Positions 1 through 7,569 of a stretch of DNA of 64,000 nucleotides are shown in pieces (within the stretch, counting starts at the first letter, position 1; each line of letters begins with the position of its first letter). The stretch comes from an uncultured Dorea sp. (GTDB lineage: Bacteria; Bacillota; Clostridia; Lachnospirales; Lachnospiraceae): the NCBI GenBank assembly GCA_910577685.1, contig CAJTOH010000014.1:1-64000 (forward strand). Direction: 5' to 3'. Below the pieces are notes generated by a model. It made no database searches, was not told where the DNA came from, and saw nothing but the letters and a program-made list of their open reading frames with translations. Both the position numbers and the translations under genes were made by a program.

Positions 1-78
1 TCCCTGAAAACATGAGGTTTTTAAGAAAAATAGGATTGTAATACTTTACAATACCCTTTTTGGATTGGAGGTCATTGT

Positions 79-1461
79 ATGATAATCGGAGCAGCTATGG
101 TTCCCCATCCTCCGCTGATATTACCGGAAATCGGCAGAGGAGAGGAACAAAATATTCAGGACACAGTTTGCGCATATCATGAGGTCGGGAGAAGGATAGC
201 GGAATGGAAACCGGAGACAATCGTGCTGATTTCGCCCCATCAGATTATGTATGCGGATTATTTCCATATTTCGCCGGGGAACGTCGGGAAAGGCGATTTC
301 GGGCAGTTTCGCGCGGGGCAGGTGAAGTTGGAGGCCGTCTATGATACGGAATTTGTGGAAACGCTCTGTAAACTGGCGGAGGCGGGGAATCTCCCGGCAG
401 GAACAGCCGGGGAGCGTGACAGGCGGTTAGACCACGGGACGATGGTGCCGCTCTATTTCATAAATCCGTATTGGGCGGATTATAAGCTGGTCAGGGTAGG
501 ACTGTCAGGGCTTTCCCTTGCGGCGCATTATGAACTGGGTCAGCGTATTAAGGAGACGGCAAAAGTCCTTGGGCGGAAGATTGCGGTGGTTGCCAGCGGG
601 GATTTGTCTCATCGGCTTACCCAGGAGGGGCCTTACGGATATCGGGAAGAAGGGCCGGAGTATGACCGCCGGATTATGGAGGCGATGGGAAGGGGTGAGT
701 TTGGGAAACTGCTGGAATTTCCGGAGGATTTCTGTGAGAAAGCGGGAGAGTGCGGCCACAGGTCTTTTACGGTTTTGGCGGGAGCGCTGGACAGGCAGGA
801 GGTTACGGCAGAGCGTCTCTCCTATGAGGGACCCTTTGGAGTCGGATATGGTATCTGCACTTATGAGATTGGCGGCAGAGATTTGACACGCAATTTTAAG
901 GAGCAGTATGAAGAGAAGGAACGTGAACGGATACGCAGGCTGAGGGAAAAGGAGGACGCCTATGTGCGCCTTGCCAGGGAGACGATAGAAACGTATGTCC
1001 GTACGGGCAGGAAGGGAGAGCTGCCTAAGAAGCTGCCTGAGGAAATGTATACCCAGAGGGCAGGGGTATTTGTTTCCATAAAGAAGGAGGGGCAGCTTCG
1101 GGGGTGTATCGGCACGATTCAGCCGGTGCAGCCGTCCATAGCGGAAGAGATTGCCGAGAATGCCGTCAGCGCATCCGTAAAAGACCCGAGATTCTCTCCG
1201 ATTGAGCCGGAGGAGCTTGAAAAACTGGTGATTAGTGTAGACGTGCTGGGGGATACGGAAAAGATTGGCTCTGAGGATATGCTGGACGTCAGACGCTATG
1301 GCGTGGTGGTGACGAAGGGATACCGGCGGGGGCTGCTCCTGCCGAATCTGGACGGGATTGACACGGTTGAGGAGCAGGTTCGGATTGCGAAGCAGAAGGC
1401 AGGAATTGGGGAGCAGGAAGAGGTTGAGCTGGAGAGGTTCGAGGTAATACGGCATTATTGA
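79..1461 (+). CDS. amrA: LigB/MEMO-like plus AMMECR1 fusion protein (AmmeMemoRadiSam system protein A)
   Basis: The 460-residue protein has two parts. Residues 1 to about 270 look like the class III extradiol dioxygenase (LigB) fold to which MEMO proteins belong: an N-terminal MVPHPPLILPE motif, a LDHGTMVPLYF motif near residue 120 and ASGDLSHR near residue 175. After a charged, probably helical linker (about 275-300), residues 300-455 form an AMMECR1 domain with the diagnostic LRGCIGTIQP motif near residue 340. The start is fixed by GGAGG at 67-71. The radical SAM partner follows about 120 bp downstream. AMMECR1, MEMO and a radical SAM protein co-occur widely in prokaryotes; their shared reaction is not firmly established, so I assign no substrate. 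Here two of the three parts are one polypeptide. Confidence 0.85.
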   Translation: MIIGAAMVPHPPLILPEIGRGEEQNIQDTVCAYHEVGRRIAEWKPETIVLISPHQIMYADYFHISPGNVGKGDFGQFRAGQVKLEAVYDTEFVETLCKLAEAGNLPAGTAGERDRRLDHGTMVPLYFINPYWADYKLVRVGLSGLSLAAHYELGQRIKETAKVLGRKIAVVASGDLSHRLTQEGPYGYREEGPEYDRRIMEAMGRGEFGKLLEFPEDFCEKAGECGHRSFTVLAGALDRQEVTAERLSYEGPFGVGYGICTYEIGGRDLTRNFKEQYEEKERERIRRLREKEDAYVRLARETIETYVRTGRKGELPKKLPEEMYTQRAGVFVSIKKEGQLRGCIGTIQPVQPSIAEEIAENAVSASVKDPRFSPIEPEELEKLVISVDVLGDTEKIGSEDMLDVRRYGVVVTKGYRRGLLLPNLDGIDTVEEQVRIAKQKAGIGEQEEVELERFEVIRHY

Positions 1462-1580
1462 GAACGGCGGTAGATTTTTTCGAGGGTTAAAATAGCGTTT
1501 GAATGTGATTATCCAATTGGGAATGGACAACATCAGATATTTTCGCATATGGATGAGTTGAAGTTTGCGGGAGGGATATC

Positions 1581-2492
1581 ATGAAAACGGTATGCAGAGT
1601 GTGTATGCACCATTGTAGTTTGGAACCCGGCCAGCGAGGAAGGTGCGGGGCGAGAAAGAATGAGGGCGGGCAGATTGTCTGTGAAAATTACGGGCAGGTC
1701 ACTTCTTTGGCGCTGGATCCCATTGAGAAGAAGCCTCTTAGGAGGTTCCGGCCGGGTAGTTACATTCTGTCCGTAGGGAGTTACGGGTGTAATCTGCGGT
1801 GTCCGTTCTGCCAGAACCATGAGATTTCTATGGCATTTCTGCGAAAGGACAGTGTGAAAGATCATTCTTTCGGGGCGGCGTCTGAGGAGGTGCGGGGAAG
1901 AGTGGAGTCGATTTATGTGTCTCCGCAGATGCTGGCAGAGAAAGCATTAGCTTATGCCGGGCAGGAAGGACATGAAGGAATAGAAAATATAGGCGTCGCA
2001 TTTACCTATAACGAGCCGCTAGTCGGATGGGAATATGTGCGTGACGCGGCGAGGCTTATTAAGGAACTGGGGATGGTGAATGTTCTGGTCACAAATGGGA
2101 CGGCGTCGGGGGAGGTTTTGGAAGAGATACTTCCGTATATGGACGCCATGAATATTGACTTGAAGGCGTTCCGGCCGGAGACTTACCGGAAGTTCGGCGG
2201 GAATCTGGAGGTGGTCAGGGAGTTTATTTTAAGGGCTGCAAAATCCTGCCATGTGGAGCTGACTACGCTGGTCGTACCGGGGGAGAATGATTGTGAGGGG
2301 GAGATGGAGGAAGAGGCAAGGTGGATTGCTTCTGTGGAAAAGTCTGTGGGGAAGAAGATTCCCCTTCATGTCACCCGGTTTTTCCCGCAATATCGCATGA
2401 CGGACAGGGCGGCGACGGATGTTTTGCAGGTATACCGGCTTGCGGAGACGGCAAGGGAGTATCTGGAATATGTGTTTGTTGGGAACTGTTGA
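1581..2492 (+). CDS. amrS: AmmeMemoRadiSam system radical SAM enzyme
   Basis: A 303-residue radical SAM protein. The CNLRCPFC cluster motif (CxxxCxxC) begins at residue 70 and would bind the [4Fe-4S] cluster that cleaves S-adenosylmethionine. The N-terminus carries extra cysteines (CRVCMHHC, then RGRCGAR), as usual in this pyruvate-formate-lyase-activase-like subfamily. Later conserved stretches are AFTYNEPLVGWEY, VTNGT and MNIDLKAF, all typical of the activase-like TIM barrel. It lies directly after the LigB-AMMECR1 fusion, which completes the three-component set; coexpression is likely but the gap has no strong regulatory signal. The modified target is unknown. Confidence 0.9.
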   Translation: MKTVCRVCMHHCSLEPGQRGRCGARKNEGGQIVCENYGQVTSLALDPIEKKPLRRFRPGSYILSVGSYGCNLRCPFCQNHEISMAFLRKDSVKDHSFGAASEEVRGRVESIYVSPQMLAEKALAYAGQEGHEGIENIGVAFTYNEPLVGWEYVRDAARLIKELGMVNVLVTNGTASGEVLEEILPYMDAMNIDLKAFRPETYRKFGGNLEVVREFILRAAKSCHVELTTLVVPGENDCEGEMEEEARWIASVEKSVGKKIPLHVTRFFPQYRMTDRAATDVLQVYRLAETAREYLEYVFVGNC

Positions 2493-2530
2493 CAGGGAAA
2501 ACTTTTCAGAGGAAAGAGAGACGGCAAAAC

Positions 2531-2611
2531 ATCAATCATGCGCGGGCAATTACCGTGATGAAGCTGGGGCGCGCCTTGGGGTGCAGGTGTGAGGATTTGC
2601 TGGAAATATAA
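2531..2611 (+). pseudogene. C-terminal remnant of an XRE-type regulator
   Basis: About 26 codons ending at the TAA at 2609-2611 read like the tail of a Cro/C1-type helix-turn-helix protein (ARAITVMKLGRALGCRCEDLLEI), where a KIAKALGCSVEDLLE-like ending is common. There is no upstream helix-turn-helix region in frame. I read it as a relic; the similarity is short. Confidence 0.4.
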
Positions 2612-2641
2612 GGCGTAAGACGTAAAGAGGAATGAGGAAGG

Positions 2642-2672
2642 GAGGCTGTCGCAGGTGCGGCAGCCTCTTTGG
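2642..2672 (+). terminator. Intrinsic terminator
   Basis: Inverted repeat GAGGCTGTCGCA / TGCGGCAGCCTC with a very short loop, followed by TTT. It would end transcripts from the radical SAM gene region. Confidence 0.6.
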
Positions 2673-2676
2673 ATGA

Positions 2677-2752
2677 CGCGCTGAGAAACTCGGGATTTCC
2701 GCACAAAATGTGCGGAAACACCTCGCGGAATAGGGGTGTGTAAACAGTAACG
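2677..2752. mobile_element. Truncated copy (right half) of the 142-bp MITE seen at 50716
   Basis: These 76 bases match 50783-50858 almost base for base with no gaps. They include the hairpin TTTCCGCAC-AAAAT-GTGCGGAAA and end in the terminal repeat GTAAACAGTAAC (2740-2751). No left terminal repeat is found upstream, so this copy has lost its left half. Confidence 0.7.
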
Positions 2753-2893
2753 ATGGAGCCACTTGGCACATGGAACGGTAAGTTATGCAAAAGACTGTAA
2801 GTTATGTCAAAAAAACCGTATAACAGGAATCTCATATTGTCGATTCTGTAAAAAAGTTTATAATAAGGTTAGATTACATGGGAGGTAGATGAT

Positions 2894-3295
2894 TTGCGAT
2901 TCAAAGGGAAAACGGGAATCTTGTTTTGGGCTGTTGTGATAGGTACGGATATTTTGCTGCTTTATTGTTTATTTACATCAGCCGGGTGGGATTGGATGAT
3001 TGTTCTTTTTACTGCTTTCATGGTGAACCTTATCTTTATCCCGTTAGTTGTCAAAAACTACATAGAGATTGAGGATGAAAGGCTGATACAGGTTATCGGT
3101 TATTGCAGGGATGGGATGGACATTCATGAGATTACGGAGATGTATAGGACGCATAACCCAATTGCGGCAGGTGCGTTGTCACTAGACCGGATTATGATAA
3201 AAGGAAAGAAGCGAACGATGCTGGTTTCAGTATGTGATAAAGAGCAGCTATTTGCTGAATTAAAGCGGCTGAATCCTGCAATCCATATTCGATAA
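2894..3295 (+). CDS. Small membrane protein with bacterial PH-like (bPH_4/DUF1200) domain
   Basis: A 133-residue protein with two hydrophobic segments (about 9-29 and 34-52) followed by a soluble domain. The soluble part has the pattern of the bPH_4 family: an R-NP-A--ALSLDRI--- stretch (HNPIAAGALSLDRIMI, residues about 88-103) and a closing KEQLFAELKRLNP. These proteins are thought to adopt a pleckstrin-homology-like fold at the membrane; no activity is known. The start is a TTG at 2894 placed 8 bases after GGAGG (2881-2885). It precedes the two-component genes by 13 bases, so it may be cotranscribed with them. Confidence 0.6.
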   Translation: MRFKGKTGILFWAVVIGTDILLLYCLFTSAGWDWMIVLFTAFMVNLIFIPLVVKNYIEIEDERLIQVIGYCRDGMDIHEITEMYRTHNPIAAGALSLDRIMIKGKKRTMLVSVCDKEQLFAELKRLNPAIHIR

Positions 3296-3308
3296 TGTGA
3301 GGTGTGAA

Positions 3309-4091
3309 ATGAAGATGTACCGGTTTGCCGTATGCGATGATGATATAGAAATGCGCAGGTTTTTGCGCGAGACGGTTGAAGGGATGGGGATTGCTTGCGT
3401 TGTGGAGGAATTTTCAGACGGAACGGAGCTTCTTTTTGGGGATGTCCATGGGAACGCGGATATATGGGGCGGCGGTGTTTGCCTGAATGAGGAAGGCGGA
3501 GGTTGTCCGGCAAACTATCAGGGATATGATATTTTGTTCCTGGATATTGATATGCCCCGGATGGACGGTATAGAGGCGGCGGAAAGAATCCGCAGAATAG
3601 ACAGGAAGGTGAAGATTATCTATGTTACAGCTTATCAGGATTATATGAGCCGTTCTTTTTCCGTGCATCCCTTCTCGTTCCTGCTGAAACCGGTTCAGGC
3701 AAAGGAGATTGTCAGGCAGGTCAGGGAAGCCCTTCTATACGGCGGGGAGGAAGAAAGGGAGGCTGTCATGCGCATCTCTACGGTGGAGGGCATGGAGGAA
3801 TTTATGGCGTCGGATATCTTTTATCTGGAATACCAGAGCAGGAAACTTCGTTTCGTTACGAAACAGGGAGGAAGCCTGGTCCGGGGAAAGATTTCCGAAT
3901 ATCTGGAAATGCTGGCTCCTTATGGGTTTGCCTCTCCCCACAAGAGCTTTGCAGTCAATCTGCTCCATGTGAAGGCTATCCGGGGATATGAGCTGATTAT
4001 GGTAAATGGAGACAGGGTTCCGCTGTCCCAGAAGCGGTCCGCAGCATTTCGGGGCCTGCTTTCAAAATATCAGGCGGAACGGCTGCCATGA
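3309..4091 (+). CDS. LytTR-family response regulator
   Basis: About 260 residues. The N-terminal receiver domain has the acidic pair in FAVCDDD, the phosphoacceptor aspartate in ILFLDIDMPRMDG (about D79), the conserved threonine in IIYVTAY and the lysine in FLLKP. The C-terminal 100 residues are a LytTR DNA-binding domain (DIFYLEYQSRKLRF, PHKSFAVNLLHVKAI, VPLSQKR). I chose the ATG at 3309 over an upstream GTG at 3297 because GAGGTG lies just before it. The gene overlaps the next histidine kinase by 4 bp (ATGA), so the pair is translationally coupled. Regulators of this type usually answer to secreted peptides, but no agrB/agrD-like peptide gene is visible here. Confidence 0.9.
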   Translation: MKMYRFAVCDDDIEMRRFLRETVEGMGIACVVEEFSDGTELLFGDVHGNADIWGGGVCLNEEGGGCPANYQGYDILFLDIDMPRMDGIEAAERIRRIDRKVKIIYVTAYQDYMSRSFSVHPFSFLLKPVQAKEIVRQVREALLYGGEEEREAVMRISTVEGMEEFMASDIFYLEYQSRKLRFVTKQGGSLVRGKISEYLEMLAPYGFASPHKSFAVNLLHVKAIRGYELIMVNGDRVPLSQKRSAAFRGLLSKYQAERLP

Positions 4092-5410
4092 GCTGGGTAG
4101 AATCCGCGATTTGGAACGAGGCCCTTGGAATTATGGAGACATTTGTAGTTACTCTGTGTACATGGTTTTTTCTAAGCCATACGGAACGGAGTATCGAGAG
4201 GAAAGCGGGATTGCGTTTTGCGATGCTGTGTCTCTACTGGGCGGGTTTCACGGGGATTATATTTTGGGTGAGGGATAATAGCTATATCAATCTGGCCCTG
4301 CCTGTGTACATGGTTGTGATGACTGAGGCGGCGGGCTGCTTTTTGTACAACCGAGGCAGGATTTACCGTTTTTACTATTTCTTGTTTCCTTTGACAATCG
4401 TTGCCGTCCAGATTTTGATTGGCTGTCTGGTGCTTGGATATATGTCGGCCCGGTGGGGGACGTTTGTTTTTGATTATTATCTGTCCAATGTGGCGTTAAT
4501 TGTCAGGCAGTTGGCGGAAATCCTTGCGACCGGCGTATGGGCGGTGCTGCTTTGCCGGCGGAAATATGAGGAGGTGCGGGGAGTCTGGTTTGCAGGGCTG
4601 TTCCTGCCGCCGATTGTCAGCGCGTTCATTATATTTTCCTTGATTTTTATAGGAAATGTGTTTATGCAGATGTATGGGGTCTTCCTTATTATTGTGGATA
4701 TTTTTCTGCTGGTGTCTATGAATTTTTATATCTGGTATCTGTTTTCTTATCAGGCGAAGAATAAGAAGCTGGAGGCGGAGCTTGAGATCTGGAGGAAACA
4801 GAGTGAAATGCAGTACCGGTATTATGAGCGGGTGGAGGCGCAATACCTGTCTTCGCGCAAGATGATTCATGATATGCGCAACCACCTTCAGGCGATTGAG
4901 GCGTTAAACGACCAAGATGCGGCAAAAGGGAAGGCGTATATGAGGGATATGCACCAGATGCTGGATTCTTTCGGGCTGGTCAGCTATACGGATGAGCGTA
5001 TGCTGAATATTATCTTGAACGACAAGGCGAAGGCGGCAAAGGAGCTGGGAATTGGGATGGATATCCGGATTGGGGAGATTTGCCTTGGGCATGTCCGGGA
5101 TATGGATATTACGACCATATTCGGCAACCTGTTGGACAATGCGCTTGAGGCGGCAGGCAGGGCAGAGGGAGAACGATGGATTCAGGTCCGGGCAGATGGG
5201 TATCATGAGTTTGCAGTGGTCAGGATTCGGAATCCAAGGTGTGAAAACGGGGCGAAAGGGACGGACAATGAAACGCGGCACATGGGGATTGGCTTGGACA
5301 ATGTACGCCATACGCTGGAGAAATACGGAGGCGGGATGATGGCCGAGTCGTCCGGGGATGAATTTATTGTGAATCTTACGATTCCGGGCTGTGTAAGCGG
5401 CTCAAAGTGA
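4088..5410 (+). CDS. Sensor histidine kinase, GHKL type (AgrC/VirS-like)
   Basis: 440 residues. The first 215 or so are hydrophobic with about six membrane spans. A coiled linker leads to the dimerisation box KMIHDMRNHLQ, whose histidine (about 261) is the likely phosphorylation site. The GHKL ATPase domain has the N box NLLDNALEAA (about 347) and a late G box (HMGIGLDNV). There is no extracellular sensor domain, which fits the Agr/Com class where the membrane part itself binds a peptide. The start ATG overlaps the regulator's stop codon. The ligand is unknown. Confidence 0.9.
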   Translation: MSWVESAIWNEALGIMETFVVTLCTWFFLSHTERSIERKAGLRFAMLCLYWAGFTGIIFWVRDNSYINLALPVYMVVMTEAAGCFLYNRGRIYRFYYFLFPLTIVAVQILIGCLVLGYMSARWGTFVFDYYLSNVALIVRQLAEILATGVWAVLLCRRKYEEVRGVWFAGLFLPPIVSAFIIFSLIFIGNVFMQMYGVFLIIVDIFLLVSMNFYIWYLFSYQAKNKKLEAELEIWRKQSEMQYRYYERVEAQYLSSRKMIHDMRNHLQAIEALNDQDAAKGKAYMRDMHQMLDSFGLVSYTDERMLNIILNDKAKAAKELGIGMDIRIGEICLGHVRDMDITTIFGNLLDNALEAAGRAEGERWIQVRADGYHEFAVVRIRNPRCENGAKGTDNETRHMGIGLDNVRHTLEKYGGGMMAESSGDEFIVNLTIPGCVSGSK

Positions 5411-5498
5411 ATGTTGGGTATTGCAGTTATATTTATGGTATTGAACATTGTGCTGAATGTTAGTGAAAGCGGCTCAAAGTGAATATTGGGTATTGCAG
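5395..5498 (+). repeat. Imperfect direct repeat, two 32-bp copies
   Basis: The segment AAGCGGCTCAAAGTGAAT plus about 14 more bases occurs at 5395-5426 and again at 5467-5498 with one difference. The first copy contains the end of the histidine kinase gene, so the kinase tail and its stop codon were partly duplicated downstream. Confidence 0.7.
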
Positions 5499-5589
5499 TG
5501 TGTATGTGGGAATTGGGTTTAGGTGGAGGCTTGGGAATCGGGCTTAGATGAAGGTTAATGTGGATTTTTGAGGAAGGAGAGAATGAACG

Positions 5590-6012
5590 ATGAAAACAAG
5601 AAGGATTGGAATCATGACGGGTATCTTTATGCTGGCAGGTATACTGGCGGGATGCGGGGGAAACCAGAAACTATCGGACAAATTCGATGAGGGGGAAGTG
5701 AAAGAGGCTGCCAGGGAAGTGATTGAGATTCTGAATGACGGGGATGTGGATACTTTGGTGGATGAGAAGTGGAATACGGTGATGAAGAGTATGGTGGGCA
5801 AGGAGCTTTTAAAGGATGAGGTACTTCCGATTATAGAGGAGCTGGGGGCTTTTGAGGAATTTGACAGGGAGGCGGTAACAGGAAACCGGGACAGGGATAC
5901 GGAGCAGGATTTTGCGGTTGCTGTGGTGAAGGTCAAATATGAGAAGCGTAAGGCGCAGTTTACGATTTCTTTTGACGAGGATATGAAGGTGGGCGGATTT
6001 TTTGTGAAATAA
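5590..6012 (+). CDS. Small lipoprotein with DUF3887-like domain
   Basis: 140 residues with a lipoprotein signal: basic start, hydrophobic core and lipobox ILAGC with the acylated cysteine near residue 22. The mature part (DEGEVKEAAREVIEILNDGDVDTLVDEKWN...) resembles the DUF3887/DUF5105 class of small secreted alpha/beta domains. It should sit on the outer face of the cell membrane. Two small membrane protein genes follow at short distances and probably form an operon with it. Function unknown. Confidence 0.6.
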   Translation: MKTRRIGIMTGIFMLAGILAGCGGNQKLSDKFDEGEVKEAAREVIEILNDGDVDTLVDEKWNTVMKSMVGKELLKDEVLPIIEELGAFEEFDREAVTGNRDRDTEQDFAVAVVKVKYEKRKAQFTISFDEDMKVGGFFVK

Positions 6013-6023
6013 AGGAGTTGGAT

Positions 6024-6362
6024 ATGGAAATGATGACGATGGTATGTGTAAGCGGCAGTATTCTTTTTCTGGGATTTGCTCTTTTGTTCGGTATTTTGAA
6101 GGGGAAGGCGGCGATTTTGATTTCCGGGTTCAATACAATGCCGAAAGAGAAGAGGAAGCTCTATGACAGGGAGAGGATGAGCAGGGACCAGAGAAATGAA
6201 TTTTTGGTGTGGGCTTTGATTCTTGGTGTTGGCGGTGTGCTGTCTTATCTGTTTTCTTTCCGGTATGCGGCTGATGTTGCGGTTGTCGTCTGGCTTGTGG
6301 TGTTTTTCCGGGGCGTGCATCTGGATGAGGAGAAGGCGTTTGGTAAGTATCGGTTGAAGTGA
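6024..6362 (+). CDS. Small membrane protein, DUF3784-like
   Basis: 112 residues with an N-terminal membrane span, a polar segment (GFNTMPKEKRKLYDRERMSRD) and two further spans. The GFNTMP-KEK--YD pattern is the hallmark of DUF3784 membrane proteins found across Firmicutes. I use the ATG at 6024, with AAGGAG at 6012-6017, rather than a TTG at 6018. The gene starts 11 bases after the preceding lipoprotein gene, so both are likely on one transcript. No role is known. Confidence 0.65.
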   Translation: MEMMTMVCVSGSILFLGFALLFGILKGKAAILISGFNTMPKEKRKLYDRERMSRDQRNEFLVWALILGVGGVLSYLFSFRYAADVAVVVWLVVFFRGVHLDEEKAFGKYRLK

Positions 6363-6374
6363 AGGAGGGGCGAT

Positions 6375-6716
6375 ATGTTTTTGTTTCTGTTCTGTATGTC
6401 GGTTTTGACCCCGGTGAGTATTGCCGTGGTGGGGATGGTTCTGCAAAAGCATCCTGTAAGGGATATAAATTCTTGGTCGGGATACCGCACGGCAAGGTCG
6501 ATGAAGAGTCAGGAGGCGTGGGATTTTGCACAGAAGTATTCGGCAGGGATATGGACGAAAGGGGGCGTGGTCCTTGCGGTGGTTTCGGCGGCGGTCATGT
6601 TGGGATTTCGCAAAGGGGATTATGAAGCTGTGTCGGTCCGGCTGGTTACTGTGCAGGTGATATGTATGTGCCTTTCGATTGTTCCTGTTGAAATAAAGCT
6701 TTGGAGACGGTTTTAG
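6375..6716 (+). CDS. SdpI-like small membrane protein
   Basis: 113 residues with three hydrophobic spans and the cytoplasmic motif GYRTARSMKSQEAWDFAQKY, which is the signature of the SdpI/YhfL-type family. The best known member protects Bacillus from the toxin SdpC, but most members are uncharacterised and no sdpC-like gene is visible here. AAGGAGGGG precedes the start. It is the last gene of the small envelope-protein run. Confidence 0.75.
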   Translation: MFLFLFCMSVLTPVSIAVVGMVLQKHPVRDINSWSGYRTARSMKSQEAWDFAQKYSAGIWTKGGVVLAVVSAAVMLGFRKGDYEAVSVRLVTVQVICMCLSIVPVEIKLWRRF

Positions 6717-6721
6717 GAGGA

Positions 6722-6751
6722 TTGGACTTTTCTTTGGTTTAGGCTTATAAT
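6722..6751 (+). promoter_or_regulatory. Sigma-A promoter into the gene-poor stretch
   Basis: TTGGAC (6722-6727), an 18-base spacer and TATAAT (6746-6751). It points at a start codon at 6784 with a fair ribosome site. The reading frame there was interrupted by the 6806-7202 element; before insertion it encoded only about 11 codons. Confidence 0.55.
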
Positions 6752-6841
6752 GGAGTCGGAAGATATGGCGGGGAGGCGGCAGTATGAAGAATAAGATGGT
6801 GATTGGTTACTTTTCACGGGGTGGGGAAAAGCCTTTTTTGA

Positions 6842-6870
6842 TTGAGTATTAGCTCTCTGTATGCTATAAT
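6842..6870 (+). promoter_or_regulatory. Promoter of the type I toxin mRNA
   Basis: TTGAGT (6842-6847), a 17-base spacer and TATAAT (6865-6870). Transcription would begin near 6877 and leave a leader of about 75 nt before the toxin start codon. Confidence 0.7.
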
Positions 6871-6917
6871 TCGATTGTATAGTTGAAAAGAAAGTTGGAT
6901 GCGATTTTTCGATGATG

Positions 6918-6945
6918 ACCCTCTAGTCTTTACGAAAGAGGGTGG
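6918..6945 (+). promoter_or_regulatory. Leader hairpin masking the toxin ribosome site
   Basis: ACCCTC (6918-6923) pairs with GAGGGT (6938-6943). The right arm is itself the ribosome site GAGGGTGG for the ATG at 6952, so the full-length message would be poorly translated. Such self-masking leaders are typical of type I toxin mRNAs. Confidence 0.6.
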
Positions 6946-6951
6946 TGCCCT

Positions 6952-7032
6952 ATGAGTATAATGGAAGTTTTGACATTATTACTTGTGTTGTTCGCGGCTC
7001 TGTCTTACATAGACAATCATAAAAAGAAATAA
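6952..7032 (+). CDS. Small hydrophobic toxin (putative holin-like type I toxin)
   Basis: 26 codons. The peptide begins MSIMEVLTLLLVLFAALS, one membrane span, and ends in a charged tail DNHKKK. This matches the layout of the putative holin-like toxin/TxpA/BsrG class: a short polar start with a conserved glutamate, a single transmembrane helix and a lysine-rich end. Such peptides insert in the cell membrane and stop growth when made in excess. It has its own promoter, a masked ribosome site and a convergent antisense RNA. It sits inside the inverted-repeat element at 6806-7202. Family membership is by pattern, since the peptide is too short for a firm match by eye. Confidence 0.7.
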   Translation: MSIMEVLTLLLVLFAALSYIDNHKKK

Positions 7033-7129
7033 GCATCCCTACCCGTCCAAAAGTGAGGATGCTTAAATTCTTGTAATTTTTGCTTTTTACTGAGGGCATA
7101 TCGGAACTTCGTGTCCGATTAACCTTTCT
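7031..7129 (-). ncRNA. Antisense RNA antitoxin of the type I module
   Basis: A minus-strand promoter (TTGAAA complementing 7159-7164, 17-base spacer, TATAAT complementing 7136-7141) would start an RNA near 7129 running toward the toxin gene. It would end at the hairpin AAGCATCC/GGATGCTT (7031-7038 with 7057-7064), followed on the minus strand by a run rich in T. The RNA of about 100 nt overlaps the 3' part of the toxin message. An internal stem ATCGGA/TCCGAT near 7100-7120 could present a kissing loop. This is the geometry of TxpA/RatA-type systems. Confidence 0.65.
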
Positions 7130-7145
7130 AAGTAGATTATACATC

Positions 7146-7175
7146 AGAGCCGCTTGATTTTCAAGCGGCTCTTTT
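7146..7175 (+). terminator. Terminator of the toxin mRNA, overlapping the antisense promoter
   Basis: AGAGCCGCTTGA pairs with TCAAGCGGCTCT, followed by TTT. The minus-strand -35 box of the antisense RNA lies within this hairpin. Confidence 0.75.
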
Positions 7176-7382
7176 AAATCTTCCCACCCCGTGAAAAGTA
7201 ACGGTGATTGAGGCTGTGGTCTGAGATTTTCAATTTCCTTCTTGTATTCTTGGAAGATTATTGGTACAATAAATAAACTGGCATTACAAATGAAACATTG
7301 CCATATGTTCGGGAAATAGAATAGACGAAACCTTCCGGAGCTGTGTATCTGCACACTTTTGCGCCTGGGCAGATTGCCTTGG

Positions 7383-7548
7383 CTAGTGTGCTGACCGTAT
7401 TATATCTGGCGAAACTCCGCAGAATATTCGCTCATCTGCAAGGCGGATTTTCGACGGCGTAGCGGTGGCTACGGATAGAAAATCCAACGCGGTAGATGGG
7501 CGAATAGGCAAGGAGGTTTGACTGAATATAATACGGTCGGTACACTAG
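7383..7548. repeat. 166-bp palindromic intergenic repeat
   Basis: Its ends CTAGTGTGCTGACCGTAT... (7383-7405) and the complement at 7526-7548 match at 21 of 23 bases. The inside is also symmetrical (ATTCGCTCATCTGC near 7425 against GCGGTAGATGGGCGAAT near 7490). The whole unit can fold into one long hairpin. I see no target duplication and no second copy in the window. Confidence 0.6.
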
Positions 7549-7569
7549 AGTATCGGGGAGGTTTTTTGT

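Larger units (their letters stand above)
6806..7202. mobile_element. MITE-like element carrying a type I toxin-antitoxin module
   Basis: A 397-bp segment bounded by perfect 20-bp inverted repeats (GTTACTTTTCACGGGGTGGG at 6806-6825 and its complement at 7183-7202). It is flanked by an exact 8-bp direct repeat, GGTGATTG, at 6798-6805 and 7203-7210, the signature of a transposition event. It has no transposase, so it would need one supplied in trans. Inside are a toxin promoter, a 26-codon toxin gene, a bidirectional terminator and an antisense promoter. The terminal bases GTTACT-TTCAC match those of the 142-bp element at 50716. Confidence 0.85.

Noticed and set aside
505..1548. Long open frame on the minus strand opposite the LigB-AMMECR1 gene.
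   Set aside because: The product is rich in Arg/Pro/Leu/His with no motif, and the plus strand carries two recognisable domains; it is a shadow frame.
6784..6852. Start of a flavodoxin gene (MKNKMVIGYFSRGGE resembles a flavodoxin N-terminus).
   Set aside because: The YFSRGG part is encoded by the terminal inverted repeat of the 6806-7202 element, and the frame stops soon after. Removing the element leaves only MKNKMVIEAVV and a stop.
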